This document shows positions 1 to 8,055 of a DNA stretch of 35,053 bases, one piece after another. Each line of letters begins with the position of its first letter. Position 1 is the stretch's first letter. The DNA lies in NCBI RefSeq assembly GCF_020194175.1, contig NZ_JADYVX010000054.1:1-35053 (forward strand), given 5' to 3'. The translations under genes and the position numbers were made by a program. The stretch is from Bradyrhizobium sp. BRP22 (GTDB lineage: Bacteria; Pseudomonadota; Alphaproteobacteria; Rhizobiales; Xanthobacteraceae). Under the pieces are notes generated by a model. The model saw nothing but the letters and a program-made list of their open reading frames with translations, made no database searches and had not been told where the DNA came from.

Positions 1-40
1 TGCGCTGATACTGGAGACGAGCGGCTTTGGTCCACGGCAT
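1..40 (-). CDS. Possible IS5-type transposase, N-terminal fragment (runs off window)
   Basis: Only the first 13 codons lie in the window, reading MPWTKAARLQYQR on the minus strand. A strong Shine-Dalgarno GGGAGG lies five bases before the ATG. The sequence resembles from memory the conserved N-terminus of IS5-family transposases common in Bradyrhizobium (MxWTxxxRxxYxR followed by LRYASD). The rest of the gene is outside the window, so neither the DDE residues nor the intactness of the element can be judged. The alternative is an unrelated short protein start. Confidence 0.4.
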   Translation of the reverse strand, partial: MPWTKAARLQYQR

Positions 41-118
41 GGTGTCCTCCCTCGAATCTTTGCAAATCCGAAGGAATCACAGGCCCGCCAAAACCGCTCA
101 CCCTTTTTCGGTCAGGCT
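1..118 (-). mobile_element. Probable end of an insertion sequence
   Basis: The candidate transposase start at 40 is preceded by about 78 bases that contain no other gene. They end near 118, where the sequence switches abruptly into a dispersed palindromic repeat that lacks its outer left arm. This fits the outer end of an IS element whose other end lies left of the window. The terminal inverted repeat and target duplication cannot be verified because the partner end is not visible. Confidence 0.35.
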
Positions 119-212
119 CTGAGGAGCCGCGCAGCGGCGTCTCGAAGGATGGCCGCGGGCGAGATCGGGGCCTCATGGTTCGAGACGCGCTGCGCGCTCC
201 TCACCATGAGGG
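119..212. repeat. Dispersed palindromic repeat, left arm truncated
   Basis: The segment CTGAGGAGC...GTCTCGAAGGATG is followed by CCTCATGGTTCGAGACGC and CTCCTCACCATGAGG, so two related hairpin units stand in tandem. The right unit is a nearly complete palindrome (171-212). The left unit lacks the expected outer CCTCATC half. Elements of this type are common between genes in Bradyrhizobium. It lies downstream of the urate operon and could also act as a terminator. Confidence 0.7.
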
Positions 213-230
213 GCGGCAGGCGAGCGCGCG

Positions 231-1115
231 TCAACTTCCGCGATACGTGGCGTAGCTCCAGGGGGTGACCAGGAGCGGGACGTGGAGATGGCCTTCGGGC
301 TCGCTCACCGCAAAGCGCAAGGGAATGCGATCGAGGAACGGCGGATCGGAGAGCGGCACCTGGCGGGCGGCAAAATACTCGCCGACGCTGAACGAGAGCT
401 CGTACTTTCCAATCGGCACCGGGCGGCCGCCGATCAGCGGCTGGTCGGTGCGGCCGTCGGCGTTGGTCACCGCGCGCGCCACCACGCGGCTGGCGCCAAG
501 ATCAGCCAGCTCGATCAATTCGACCGCGATGCCGGCGGCGGGCTTGCCGCTGTGGGTGTCGAGCACATGCGTGGAGAGCCGACCGTGCACCGGAAGGCGA
601 TCCTCCGCCGTCACGAGCTGGTCGAGGCGGAGGGCGGCGATGCGGCAGATCTCTTCGATCGATCGCCGCATCTCCGCCGCCACGTCGTGCGGCAGGCGGC
701 GCTCGAAATCGCGCAGGATCGAATCCTTGGTGTGGCGGCGGACGCAGACGATATAGGGGAAGCCGAATTTCGAGCGATAGGCGTTGTTGACGCGCTCGAA
801 CGCATCGTATTCGGCATCCGACAGGCGGTCGAGGCCGACGCTGTTCTGCTCCGCATCGGAGTCCGCGGTGAGGCCCGCGGCGCGCTGGGTCTTGTCGGCG
901 AGATCGGGATGGGCCTTGATCAGCGCTAGCCGCAATTCGCTTGGTGCGCGCTCGACCGCGGCCTTCATCGCCGCGAACAACGGATTGATGCCGGCGAACG
1001 GCCGCAGCAATGCCACCTGCTCGGCGATCCACGGCGAATGCTCGAAGATGTTGCCAAGCGCCGTGACGAAGTCGTCACGGCCAAGACTGTTAAGATCGGT
1101 GAGTGTGATCGACAT
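231..1115 (-). CDS. Fused OHCU decarboxylase / 5-hydroxyisourate hydrolase
   Basis: This 294-residue protein joins the two enzymes that follow uricase. Residues 1-165 are an OHCU decarboxylase (UraD) domain, with the catalytic His69 in KAHPDLA and the conserved FGFPYIVCVR stretch near 118-126. Residues 177-294 are a transthyretin-like HIU hydrolase (UraH), with HGRLSTHVLDTHSGKPAAG near the domain start and the diagnostic C-terminal YRGS. Together they would convert 5-hydroxyisourate to S-allantoin, which is the next gene's substrate. The domain order matches plant allantoin synthase. The gene begins 3 bp after the puuE stop (TAGCCGATG), so it is co-transcribed and probably coupled. No peroxisomal or export signal is visible, and a cytoplasmic location is expected. 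No uricase gene is present in the window. Confidence 0.93.
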   Translation of the reverse strand: MSITLTDLNSLGRDDFVTALGNIFEHSPWIAEQVALLRPFAGINPLFAAMKAAVERAPSELRLALIKAHPDLADKTQRAAGLTADSDAEQNSVGLDRLSDAEYDAFERVNNAYRSKFGFPYIVCVRRHTKDSILRDFERRLPHDVAAEMRRSIEEICRIAALRLDQLVTAEDRLPVHGRLSTHVLDTHSGKPAAGIAVELIELADLGASRVVARAVTNADGRTDQPLIGGRPVPIGKYELSFSVGEYFAARQVPLSDPPFLDRIPLRFAVSEPEGHLHVPLLVTPWSYATYRGS

Positions 1116-1118
1116 CGG

Positions 1119-2057
1119 CTATCCGATGCTGAAGGCCTGTTCGGCGAGCTGCTTGTGGTGGGCGTGCCAGTGCTCGGCGATCTGCAGCCGCGTCGGCACC
1201 CAGACGCGGTCGTGCCTGGTGACGTAGTCGAGGAAGCGCATCAACGCTGCGGCGCGGCCGGGGCGGCCGACCAGGCGGCAATGCAGGCCGACCGACATCA
1301 TCTTCGGCGAGGTCTCGCCTTCGGCATAGAGCACATCGAAACTGTCCTTCAGATAGGTGAAGAACTGATCGCCGCCGCCAAAGCCCTGCGGGTTGACGAA
1401 GCGCATGTCGTTGGCATCGAGCGTGTAGGGAATGACCAGATGCGGCTCCACGCCGGGGGCCTTGATCCAGTACGGGAGATCGTCGGCATAGGCATCGCAG
1501 AGATACGAGAGCCCGCCCGCCTCCATCAGGAGCCGGAGCGTGTTGATGGAGGATCTGCCGGTGTACCAGCCGAGCGGCCGCGCGCCGGTGGCCTCGGTGT
1601 GCACGCGGATCGCTTCCGCGATCTCGGCGCGCTCCTCGGTCTCCGACATATCCTTGTGCTCGACCCATCTAAGACTGTGACTCGCGATGTCCCAGCCCGC
1701 CTCCTTCATCGCGGCAACGATCTCGGGATTGCGCTTCAGCGCCATCGCGACGCCGAACACGGTAGCCGGCAATCGGCGCTCGCCGAACATGCGCCACAAG
1801 CGCCAGAAGCCGGCGCGCGAGCCGTACTCGAACATCGATTCGATATTGGCATGGCGCTGGCCCGGCCAGGGCTGTGCGCCCAGCACATCCGACAGGAACG
1901 CTTCGGAGGCGCGGTCGCCATGCAGGATGTTGTTCTCGCCGCCCTCTTCGAAATTCACCACGAACTGCACAGCGATGCGGGCATTGCCCGGCCATTTCGG
2001 GTCGGGCGGGTTGCGGCCATAGCCGCGGAGATCGCGCGGATATGCTGCCTCAGTCAC
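1119..2057 (-). CDS. puuE: Allantoinase PuuE (polysaccharide-deacetylase fold)
   Basis: A 312-residue protein of the cofactor-independent allantoinase family, which hydrolyses allantoin to allantoate. The N-terminus carries the family sequence RDLRGYGRNPPDPKWPGNARIAVQFVVN, here with NFEEGGENNILHGD near residues 34-47. The NodB-like core includes the His-containing IASHSLRWVEH near residue 125 and GARPLGWYTGRSS. The start is a GTG that overlaps the stop of the preceding DUF3830 gene by one base (TAGTG). GAGGAAG sits just upstream as ribosome site. The fused UraD/UraH gene follows after 3 bp, so substrate supply and use are encoded together. Confidence 0.93.
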   Translation of the reverse strand: MTEAAYPRDLRGYGRNPPDPKWPGNARIAVQFVVNFEEGGENNILHGDRASEAFLSDVLGAQPWPGQRHANIESMFEYGSRAGFWRLWRMFGERRLPATVFGVAMALKRNPEIVAAMKEAGWDIASHSLRWVEHKDMSETEERAEIAEAIRVHTEATGARPLGWYTGRSSINTLRLLMEAGGLSYLCDAYADDLPYWIKAPGVEPHLVIPYTLDANDMRFVNPQGFGGGDQFFTYLKDSFDVLYAEGETSPKMMSVGLHCRLVGRPGRAAALMRFLDYVTRHDRVWVPTRLQIAEHWHAHHKQLAEQAFSIG

Positions 2058-2470
2058 TATACTTCCTCGAAACGAATCTTCTGTGCACCCTTCCAGAGCA
2101 CGGTCTTGCCGAAGGTGACGAGATTCTCGAGCCCCGACGTCAGCGTGATGAAGTGGTTGCCGGCGAGCTGGCCCATCTTGCTCGCGAAATGCACGCCGCC
2201 ATAGGCGAGCAGGATCTCGGTTTCGCTGATGCCGCCGGGATAGAGGATGATCTGGCCGGGCGCCGGATAGCTGGTGTGGTTCTCGTAGGAAACGCCGAAG
2301 TCGAGATCGCCGAGCGGCATCCAGACCCCCTCGCCGCTCCAGCGGACATGGATCGCCTGGCTCTCGAACGGCATCGCCTTGCGGAACGCCGCAACCGTCT
2401 TCGGCGCGAGCGCGTCCTCAAAGCGCGCGTCGAATTTGAAGTCGCCGGCATGGACAATCAGTTTGCTCAT
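2057..2470 (-). CDS. DUF3830 family protein
   Basis: A 137-residue protein matching the DUF3830 family, which has a cyclophilin-like beta-barrel fold and no established reaction. Recognisable stretches are MPFESQAIHVRWSGEGVWMP near residues 33-52, SYPAPGQIILYPGG and the hydrophobic EILLAYGG. It has no signal peptide or membrane segment. It is the first gene of the urate/allantoin operon and its stop overlaps the puuE start by one base. A role with ureide or related cyclic-amide substrates is therefore likely, but that is inference from context only. Confidence 0.85.
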   Translation of the reverse strand: MSKLIVHAGDFKFDARFEDALAPKTVAAFRKAMPFESQAIHVRWSGEGVWMPLGDLDFGVSYENHTSYPAPGQIILYPGGISETEILLAYGGVHFASKMGQLAGNHFITLTSGLENLVTFGKTVLWKGAQKIRFEEV

Positions 2471-2577
2471 CGATCGCTTCTCTCGGATATCTTTCTTGCG
2501 TGGCTGGAAACGGCGGCTCGCTACCGCATTGCAGCGCGCCTATCGGAAGCAAGGACCATTCCAGAGGGAACGTCCGC

Positions 2578-2895
2578 CTAGTCGCCCTTTCTGCGGTCGT
2601 ACGACCAGCCGAACACGCCGCCGCGCTGCACCTCGGGCTCCGCCGCCGGCGCCTCCTTGACCTCGGCCTGCGGCGGTGGAGCGGGCGGCGCCGGCAGGTT
2701 CTCGCACTTCATGGAGTAGACCAGTTCGCCTTTCGCAGTGCGGCCGATCGGCGCGCAATCGTCTGCCCGCGCGACCGCGCCTTTTGTCGCACCCTTGGTG
2801 TCCTTGGGCACCAGTTGGGTCTGGGCCAAGGCCAGCGAGGACACCGGCGAGATGGCCAACAGCAGCACTGGTAAAAACTTCTTCATCCGCTTCAC
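2578..2895 (-). CDS. Small secreted hypothetical protein, proline-rich
   Basis: 105 residues. It starts with a classical signal peptide (KKFLPVLLLAISPVSSLALAQ, cleavage probably after the AQ near residue 25). The middle contains two cysteines (DDCAPI and MKCENLP), which could form a disulfide. A Pro/Ala-rich linker (APPAPPPQAEVKEAPAAEPE) follows, with a basic end GWSYDRRKGD. I do not recognise a family. An alternative start three codons in (MKKFLP) is equally plausible. It stands alone, 107 bp from the urate operon on the same strand. Confidence 0.65.
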   Translation of the reverse strand: MKRMKKFLPVLLLAISPVSSLALAQTQLVPKDTKGATKGAVARADDCAPIGRTAKGELVYSMKCENLPAPPAPPPQAEVKEAPAAEPEVQRGGVFGWSYDRRKGD

Positions 2896-3121
2896 TCGCT
2901 GGAAACACTTTGCCTTAATCGAACCGGGGTGGCACCGGCAAGCCCATGATAGCCCGAACCGCCTGTAACGCCTGCTGAATATTTAGCCGTGACCAAGAAA
3001 TTTGCTCGCCGCTTCGTGATGGGCACAACCGTTATAACCGTCAGCGCACATCGCTATCTCCCAATTGCGTCGAGCCTCGCAGGGCTCGCCGACAAAACGT
3101 GATAACGCCGGGAGAACCACA

Positions 3122-3364
3122 ATGAAGACATTCATCACCATCCTTGGGTCAGCTTTGATCATTGCATCATCGGTACAGTTCGCTGCCGCGGCGCAGCGGC
3201 ATCACCACAACAAGTCGGACCGTGCCGACCGCGTCGTGGTGCGCCAGCAGCCGCGTGATTTCAATGCTTATGCGGCGTGGCCCGCCCCCGCACCGGCGCC
3301 CGAGCTCTACGGCTATGCGCCGAGCTATTTCAGCGGCGGCTATTCGGCGCCCGCCGGCCACTGA
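3122..3364 (+). CDS. Small secreted hypothetical protein, His/Pro/Tyr-rich
   Basis: 80 residues from the ATG at 3122, which is preceded by GGGAGA at suitable spacing; an upstream in-frame ATG at 3065 lacks such a site and would destroy the signal peptide. Residues 1-22 form a signal sequence (MKTFITILGSALIIASSVQF). The mature part starts AAAQRHHHNKSDRADR and ends with an Ala/Pro/Tyr/Gly-rich, low-complexity tail. Such short exported proteins are frequent in Bradyrhizobium and have no assigned function. A clear terminator follows directly. Confidence 0.65.
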   Translation: MKTFITILGSALIIASSVQFAAAAQRHHHNKSDRADRVVVRQQPRDFNAYAAWPAPAPAPELYGYAPSYFSGGYSAPAGH

Positions 3365-3384
3365 GCCGATCGAGGTTGAACGTA

Positions 3385-3420
3385 AAAGGCCGGCCGCGCA
3401 TCGTGGCCGGCCTTTCGTTT
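3385..3420 (+). terminator. Rho-independent-type terminator
   Basis: A perfect 11-bp stem, AAAGGCCGGCC (3385-3395) with GGCCGGCCTTT (3405-3415) and a 9-base loop, is followed by CGTTT. It lies 20 bp after the stop of the small secreted protein and just before the end of the convergent channel gene. The A/T-flanked stem lets it work in both directions. Confidence 0.8.
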
Positions 3421-3434
3421 GTAACGGTTTCAAC

Positions 3435-4583
3435 TCAATTGTGCGCCCTTGCCGGCCCCGTCCCAGCCAACTCACGCGGTCGCCCGCCGAGGGTTTCTTC
3501 TTCAAGCTCATCGCCGGCCGGCGACATCAGCATCCGATCGCGCGGCAGCGCCTCCGGCATCTCGTCGCGAATGAAAGCCAAGAGCTTCTCCCTGATCTCG
3601 CAGCGCAGATCCCAGGCCTGCGGTGCGTTCCTGGCGCTGACCAGCGCGCGCAGTTCGATGGTCCGTGGATGGGTCTCGACGACCTGCAGGTTGACCACCG
3701 CGCCATCCCAAAGCTTGGAATCGCGCGCTGCTCTTTCGAGCTCCCGCCGGATCCGTGGCACGTCGGCGGCATAGTCGACATGCAGCATGATCGCGCCGAT
3801 CAGCGACTGCGCATCGCGGGTCCAGTTCTGGAACGGACGCTCGATGAAATAGGAAAGCGGTACCACCATGCGGCGCCAGTCCCACAGCCGGATCACGACA
3901 TAAGTCGAGGCGATATCCTCCACCCAGCCCCATTCATTTTCGATGATGACGGCATCTTCAATCCTGATCGGCTGGGTGATTGCGATCTGCACGCCCGCGA
4001 TCAGATTGCTCAGCAAGGGCCGTGCGGCGAGACCGACGATCACACCGGCGGCGCCGGCCGAGGCGAACAGGCTGACGCCGTATTGCCTGACCGAGTCGAA
4101 CGTCATCAGGGCCGTGGAGACGGCAATCATGATGATCAGCGTATCGATCACCCGCTTGAAAACGCGAACCTGCGTCACATGCTTGCGCGCCAGAAAATTC
4201 TCATCGACATCGAGGCGGAACTGCTGGAGATAGCGCGTGGCCATCATATCGACGGCGCGGATCGAAAGCCATCCGATCAGCGCGATGACGGCGATGGCAA
4301 AGAAGTGGCTGAGCTGCGTTCGCAGCGTGTCGTTCAATGGCGCCAGCGGCAGCACGAAGGCAACCGCCGCAAGGCACAGCGCCAGCCGGGTCGGACCCGC
4401 GGTTCGATCGAGAAACAATCTCACCACCGGATTCCTGCGACCCAGCAGCCGCCGGATCAGCCGCGAAGCGAAGCAATGGACGAGCAAGGCAGACGCGATC
4501 GCGCCGCAGATCAGGGCAAGCCCGATGATCCACGACGGTATCCAGCCAATGGCCAATTCGATTTCTGCAAGGATGGCGTCCAT
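3435..4583 (-). CDS. MscS-family mechanosensitive ion channel
   Basis: 382 residues. Four hydrophobic helices (about 16-38, 65-85, 92-112, 143-162) precede the pore-lining helix SLFASAGAAGVIVGLAARPL near 170-190. That helix has the Ala/Gly packing typical of MscS TM3. The beta domain follows (ITQPIRIEDAVIIENEWGWVEDI), with the conserved PLSYFIERPFQNW region and a cytoplasmic C-terminal domain. Such channels release solutes on hypo-osmotic shock from the inner membrane. GGGAAG stands just upstream of the ATG. The gene is monocistronic: the terminator at 3385-3420 follows it and 154 bp separate it from the divergent SDR gene. Confidence 0.92.
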   Translation of the reverse strand: MDAILAEIELAIGWIPSWIIGLALICGAIASALLVHCFASRLIRRLLGRRNPVVRLFLDRTAGPTRLALCLAAVAFVLPLAPLNDTLRTQLSHFFAIAVIALIGWLSIRAVDMMATRYLQQFRLDVDENFLARKHVTQVRVFKRVIDTLIIMIAVSTALMTFDSVRQYGVSLFASAGAAGVIVGLAARPLLSNLIAGVQIAITQPIRIEDAVIIENEWGWVEDIASTYVVIRLWDWRRMVVPLSYFIERPFQNWTRDAQSLIGAIMLHVDYAADVPRIRRELERAARDSKLWDGAVVNLQVVETHPRTIELRALVSARNAPQAWDLRCEIREKLLAFIRDEMPEALPRDRMLMSPAGDELEEETLGGRPRELAGTGPARAHN

Positions 4584-4737
4584 GGAACTTCCCTGCCGCG
4601 CTATTTGCGGCTAACGCCGGTCTGCTGCCGTTCGCTCCCCCGCTCGATGCAATGCAGCAATTCATCGCCTGCAACGCGGTCCAAAGCTCCGAGCATCGTG
4701 TAGTCTGGCAGAGGCATCCTGGTTCTGACTGGAGATA

Positions 4738-5475
4738 ATGATGACGACAGCAACATTGCGCGGCCATGTGGCGCTGGTGACCGGAGGTTCGCGCGGCATT
4801 GGCGCGGCGATCGTGCGCGCGCTGGCGGACCAAGGCGCGGCCGTGGCGATCAACTATCGCGAGCGCGCGGGCGATGCGGATGCGCTGGCAAAGGAGATCG
4901 CCTCCGCAGGCGGAAAGGCGGTCGCGATCGGCGCGGATGTATCGCAAGGCGCCGCGGTTGCGCAGCTGGTGCAACGCGTGACCGCCGAGCTTGGCCCGAT
5001 CGACATCCTCGTCAACAATGCCGGCATCGCGATCACGCGCGGCGTCGACGATCTCACCGAAGATGATTTCGATCAGACTATCGCGGTGAACCTGAAGTCG
5101 GTGTTCCTGTGCACGCAGGCGGTGTTGCCGGGGATGCGGGCGAAACAATGGGGCCGCATCGTCAACATCTCCTCGGGCGCCGCAAGAGGCGCCGGCGCGA
5201 TCGGGCCGCACTACAATGCGTCGAAGGCCGGTCTCGAGGGATTGACGCGCGGCTATGCCGCCCGCCTCGTCAAGGAAGGCATCACCGTCAACGCGGTCGC
5301 GCCCTCGCTGATCGAGACCGACATGATGAAGGGGCAACCGAATCTGGTCAGCCGGATTCCGCTCGGCCGTTTCGGCACCGCCGACGAAGTCGCGCAGGCC
5401 GTGATGATGCTGATCGGCAACGCCTACATGACCGGCCAGACGGTTGCCATGAGCGGCGGCATGGCGTTCAACTAG
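4738..5475 (+). CDS. SDR-family oxidoreductase, FabG-like
   Basis: 245 residues with the full classical short-chain dehydrogenase signature. The Rossmann motif TGGSRGIG lies at residues 15-22, NNAG follows DIL, the catalytic Ser is in NISSG, and YNASK supplies Tyr and Lys. The C-terminal GRFGTADEVAQAVMMLIGN is typical of the 3-oxoacyl-ACP reductase-like branch. The substrate cannot be deduced from the sequence and the reaction is probably NADPH-dependent carbonyl reduction. Two adjacent ATGs exist. The second (4741) has better spacing from GGAG at 4731 and would remove one residue. The 3' end overlaps the convergent epimerase gene by 8 bp. Confidence 0.93.
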   Translation: MMTTATLRGHVALVTGGSRGIGAAIVRALADQGAAVAINYRERAGDADALAKEIASAGGKAVAIGADVSQGAAVAQLVQRVTAELGPIDILVNNAGIAITRGVDDLTEDDFDQTIAVNLKSVFLCTQAVLPGMRAKQWGRIVNISSGAARGAGAIGPHYNASKAGLEGLTRGYAARLVKEGITVNAVAPSLIETDMMKGQPNLVSRIPLGRFGTADEVAQAVMMLIGNAYMTGQTVAMSGGMAFN

Positions 5476-6343
5476 CGAGGCGAATTCGATATCCCAACGA
5501 CCGGCGCGTGCCGGGCGCGATCTGCATCAGGCCGGGCTTGGCTGTGAACTCGCCGTCAAAATCGACGGGGCTGGCATAACCGTGCCACGGCTCGATGCAC
5601 AGGAACGGCGCGCCGCCGGGCTTTGACCAGATGCCGAGTTCGCGAAAGCCGTCCCAGGAAACTGCGATCGACGGCCCGCGATCGGCGGCATAGCGCACCG
5701 AAGTGCTCGCGAGCCGGTCGAGGATCATCGCGTCGTCGTCGAACAGCCGCTCGGCGAGCGCGAGGGTCTTGCCCTTGATCGGTGATGGCTGCGCATCCGG
5801 CCGCATCAGACCGCCCTCGAGCCGCCTGATCGGCGCGGGTTCGTCATGCGAGAAGGTCAGCGTGTAGGCTTCCTTCGCAAGTCCCGGAAGCAACGGCCAG
5901 TTGAAGGCGGGATGTCCGCCGAGCGAGGCCGGCAGCGTTTCATTGCCGGGGTTTGTGATCTCGAACGTCACCTCCAGATCGGCGCCCTGTGCCGCATAGG
6001 TCACCTCCAGGCGGAAGGCGAAGGGATAGCGGGCGCGGGTCGCCTCATTGTCCACCAGCACCAGCATGCAGGAAGCGGCCTCGCGCGAGACCCATTCGAA
6101 TCGCTGATCGCGCGCGAAGCCGTGCTGCGTCATCGGGTAGGTCTTGCCCTTGTGGCGCAGCTCGTCATTCTTCAGCCGCCCGACGATCGGAAACAGCAGC
6201 GGCGCATGCCGCGGCCATTCCGGCCCGGCCTGCCAGAGCAGCTCGAGCCCGTCTGCATTCTTCAGCGAGCAGAGTTCGGCGCCGGCGGCCTTGATCGTCG
6301 CGGCAATACCGTCGCTTTGGATGATGTGTGTGTCCGTGCTCAC
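5468..6343 (-). CDS. Aldose 1-epimerase family protein (LacX-like)
   Basis: 291 residues of the galactose-mutarotase-like fold, in the shorter LacX-related branch. Visible family features are ELCSLKNADGLELLWQAGPEWPRHAPLLFPIVGR near the N-terminus, the His-containing SLGGHPAFNWPL at mid-protein and the C-terminal CIEPWHGYASPVDFDGEF. The expected activity is interconversion of sugar anomers, but many members have no tested substrate. The chosen start is the GTG at 6343, preceded by AGG at suitable spacing. A longer in-frame extension to 6424 has no good ribosome site and no family similarity. The gene converges on the SDR gene with an 8-bp overlap. Confidence 0.88.
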   Translation of the reverse strand: MSTDTHIIQSDGIAATIKAAGAELCSLKNADGLELLWQAGPEWPRHAPLLFPIVGRLKNDELRHKGKTYPMTQHGFARDQRFEWVSREAASCMLVLVDNEATRARYPFAFRLEVTYAAQGADLEVTFEITNPGNETLPASLGGHPAFNWPLLPGLAKEAYTLTFSHDEPAPIRRLEGGLMRPDAQPSPIKGKTLALAERLFDDDAMILDRLASTSVRYAADRGPSIAVSWDGFRELGIWSKPGGAPFLCIEPWHGYASPVDFDGEFTAKPGLMQIAPGTRRSLGYRIRLAS

Positions 6344-6501
6344 GTCTGACCTCGCGGGGAAGCGCGCCCATCCCTGTATATTTTTTAAGCTGACGATGTC
6401 GAGACTTTCATCTTGCCGCGGCAATCGCGGTTATGTGAGCCTCCTCGCAAAGCCGCAGTTCCCGGCGGATTGCGGCTGTTCCGATCCAAGAAAGACAGGT
6501 C

Positions 6502-8055
6502 ATGTTCAAACGGCTGTTGGTTGCGTTCCTCCTTACCACCGCAAGCGCGGGTCTCGTGCTGGCGCAGGAATCGCCAAGGATGGGAGGCGTGATCAACACC
6601 GTGATCCAGCCCGAACCGCCCGGCCTGATGCTGGCGATGATCCAGAACGGCCCGACCCAGATGGTGGCGGGCAACATCTTCGAAGGGCTGTTGCGCTACA
6701 GCCCGAAACTGGAGCCGCTGCCCGGCCTCGCCGAAAGCTGGACCGTCAGTCCGGACGCCAAGGTCTACACCTTCAAGCTCAAGCCGGGCGTGACCTGGCA
6801 TGACGGCAAGCCGTTCACCTCGGCCGACGTGCTGTTCTCGATCGACATGCTGAAACAGACCCATGCGCGCGCCCGCAACAACCTGACGCAGGTCGAAAAG
6901 GTCGAGGCGCCCGACGACCTCACCGTGGTGTTCACGCTCAAGGAGCCGTTCGGCCCGTTCCTCGGCATTTTCGAGGTCGGCTCGATGCCGATGATCCCGA
7001 AGCACCTCTATGCGGGCACCGACTTCAAGACCAACCCCTACAACAATGCGCCCATCGGCACCGGCCCCTTCATGTTCAAGGAGTGGAAGAAGGGCTCGTA
7101 CATTCAACTGGTGAAGAACCCGAACTACCACGAGAAGGGCAAGCCCTATCTCGACGAGATCTATTGGCAGATCATTCCGGATGCCGCGGCGCGTTCGGTG
7201 GCCTACGAGACCGGAAAGGTCGACGTGCTGCCCGGCGGCTCGGTGGAAAATTTCGACGTGCCGCGTCTGTCGAAGCTCAAGGACACCTGTGTGACCGGCG
7301 CCGGCTGGGAGTTCTTCAGCCCGCTGGCCTGGCTGTGGCTCAACAACCGCCAGGGCCCGACCGCTAACAAGAAGGTGCGCCAGGCGATCATGTATGCGAT
7401 CGACCGCAACTTCGCCAAGGACGTGATCTGGAACGGGCTCGGCAAGGTCGCAACCGGCCCGTCATCTTCCGCCATCAAGTTCTACACCGACGACGTGCCG
7501 AAATATGACTTCAATCCGGCCAAGGCCAAGGCGCTGTTGAAGGAGGCCGGCTACAATGGCGAGAAAGTCCGCCTGCTGCCGCTGGCCTATGGCGAGACCT
7601 GGCAACGCTGGGGCGAAGCCGTGAAGCAGAACCTGCAGGACGTCGGCATGAACATCGAGATCATCGCCACCGACGTGCCCGGCGGCAACCAGAAGATCAG
7701 CGATTGGGACTACGACATCGCCTTCACCTATCTCTATCAATACGGCGATCCGGCGCTCGGCGTCGGCCGCAACTACGTCTCCAGCGCCATCGCCAAGGGC
7801 CAGATGTTCAACAATGTCGAGAGCTATTCGAACCCCGAGATCGACAAGCTGTTCGCCGAAGGCGCGGTCGCAACGCCCGATTCCAAGCGCAAGGAGATCT
7901 ACGAGAAGGCGCAGAAGATCCTGGTCGAGGACGTACCGGTCGCCTGGATGCTGGAATTGCAGTTTCCGACCATCACGCGCTGCAAGGTGAAGAACCTCAT
8001 CACGACAGCGATCGGCGTCAATGACGGCTTCCGCGACGCCTGGATCGAAAAATAA
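6502..8055 (+). CDS. ABC transporter substrate-binding protein, family 5 (peptide/nickel type)
   Basis: 517 residues. A signal peptide of about 21 residues (MFKRLLVAFLLTTASAGLVLAQ) directs it to the periplasm. The family-5 solute-binding domain follows, with FEGLLRYSPKLEPLPGLAES, the hallmark YTFKLKPGVTWHDGKPFTS and later NKKVRQAIMYAIDRN. Such proteins bind oligopeptides, glutathione, nickel complexes or other small polar solutes for an ABC permease. No permease or ATPase gene is adjacent, so it is an orphan that must use components encoded elsewhere or act as a sensor. The last 49 bp of its 3' end recur at 12647-12695. Confidence 0.93.
   Translation: MFKRLLVAFLLTTASAGLVLAQESPRMGGVINTVIQPEPPGLMLAMIQNGPTQMVAGNIFEGLLRYSPKLEPLPGLAESWTVSPDAKVYTFKLKPGVTWHDGKPFTSADVLFSIDMLKQTHARARNNLTQVEKVEAPDDLTVVFTLKEPFGPFLGIFEVGSMPMIPKHLYAGTDFKTNPYNNAPIGTGPFMFKEWKKGSYIQLVKNPNYHEKGKPYLDEIYWQIIPDAAARSVAYETGKVDVLPGGSVENFDVPRLSKLKDTCVTGAGWEFFSPLAWLWLNNRQGPTANKKVRQAIMYAIDRNFAKDVIWNGLGKVATGPSSSAIKFYTDDVPKYDFNPAKAKALLKEAGYNGEKVRLLPLAYGETWQRWGEAVKQNLQDVGMNIEIIATDVPGGNQKISDWDYDIAFTYLYQYGDPALGVGRNYVSSAIAKGQMFNNVESYSNPEIDKLFAEGAVATPDSKRKEIYEKAQKILVEDVPVAWMLELQFPTITRCKVKNLITTAIGVNDGFRDAWIEK

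Noticed and set aside
3162..4703. 513-codon open frame opposite the MscS channel gene
   Set aside because: Overlaps a strongly supported channel gene and the terminator at 3385-3420; composition is that of an antisense shadow.
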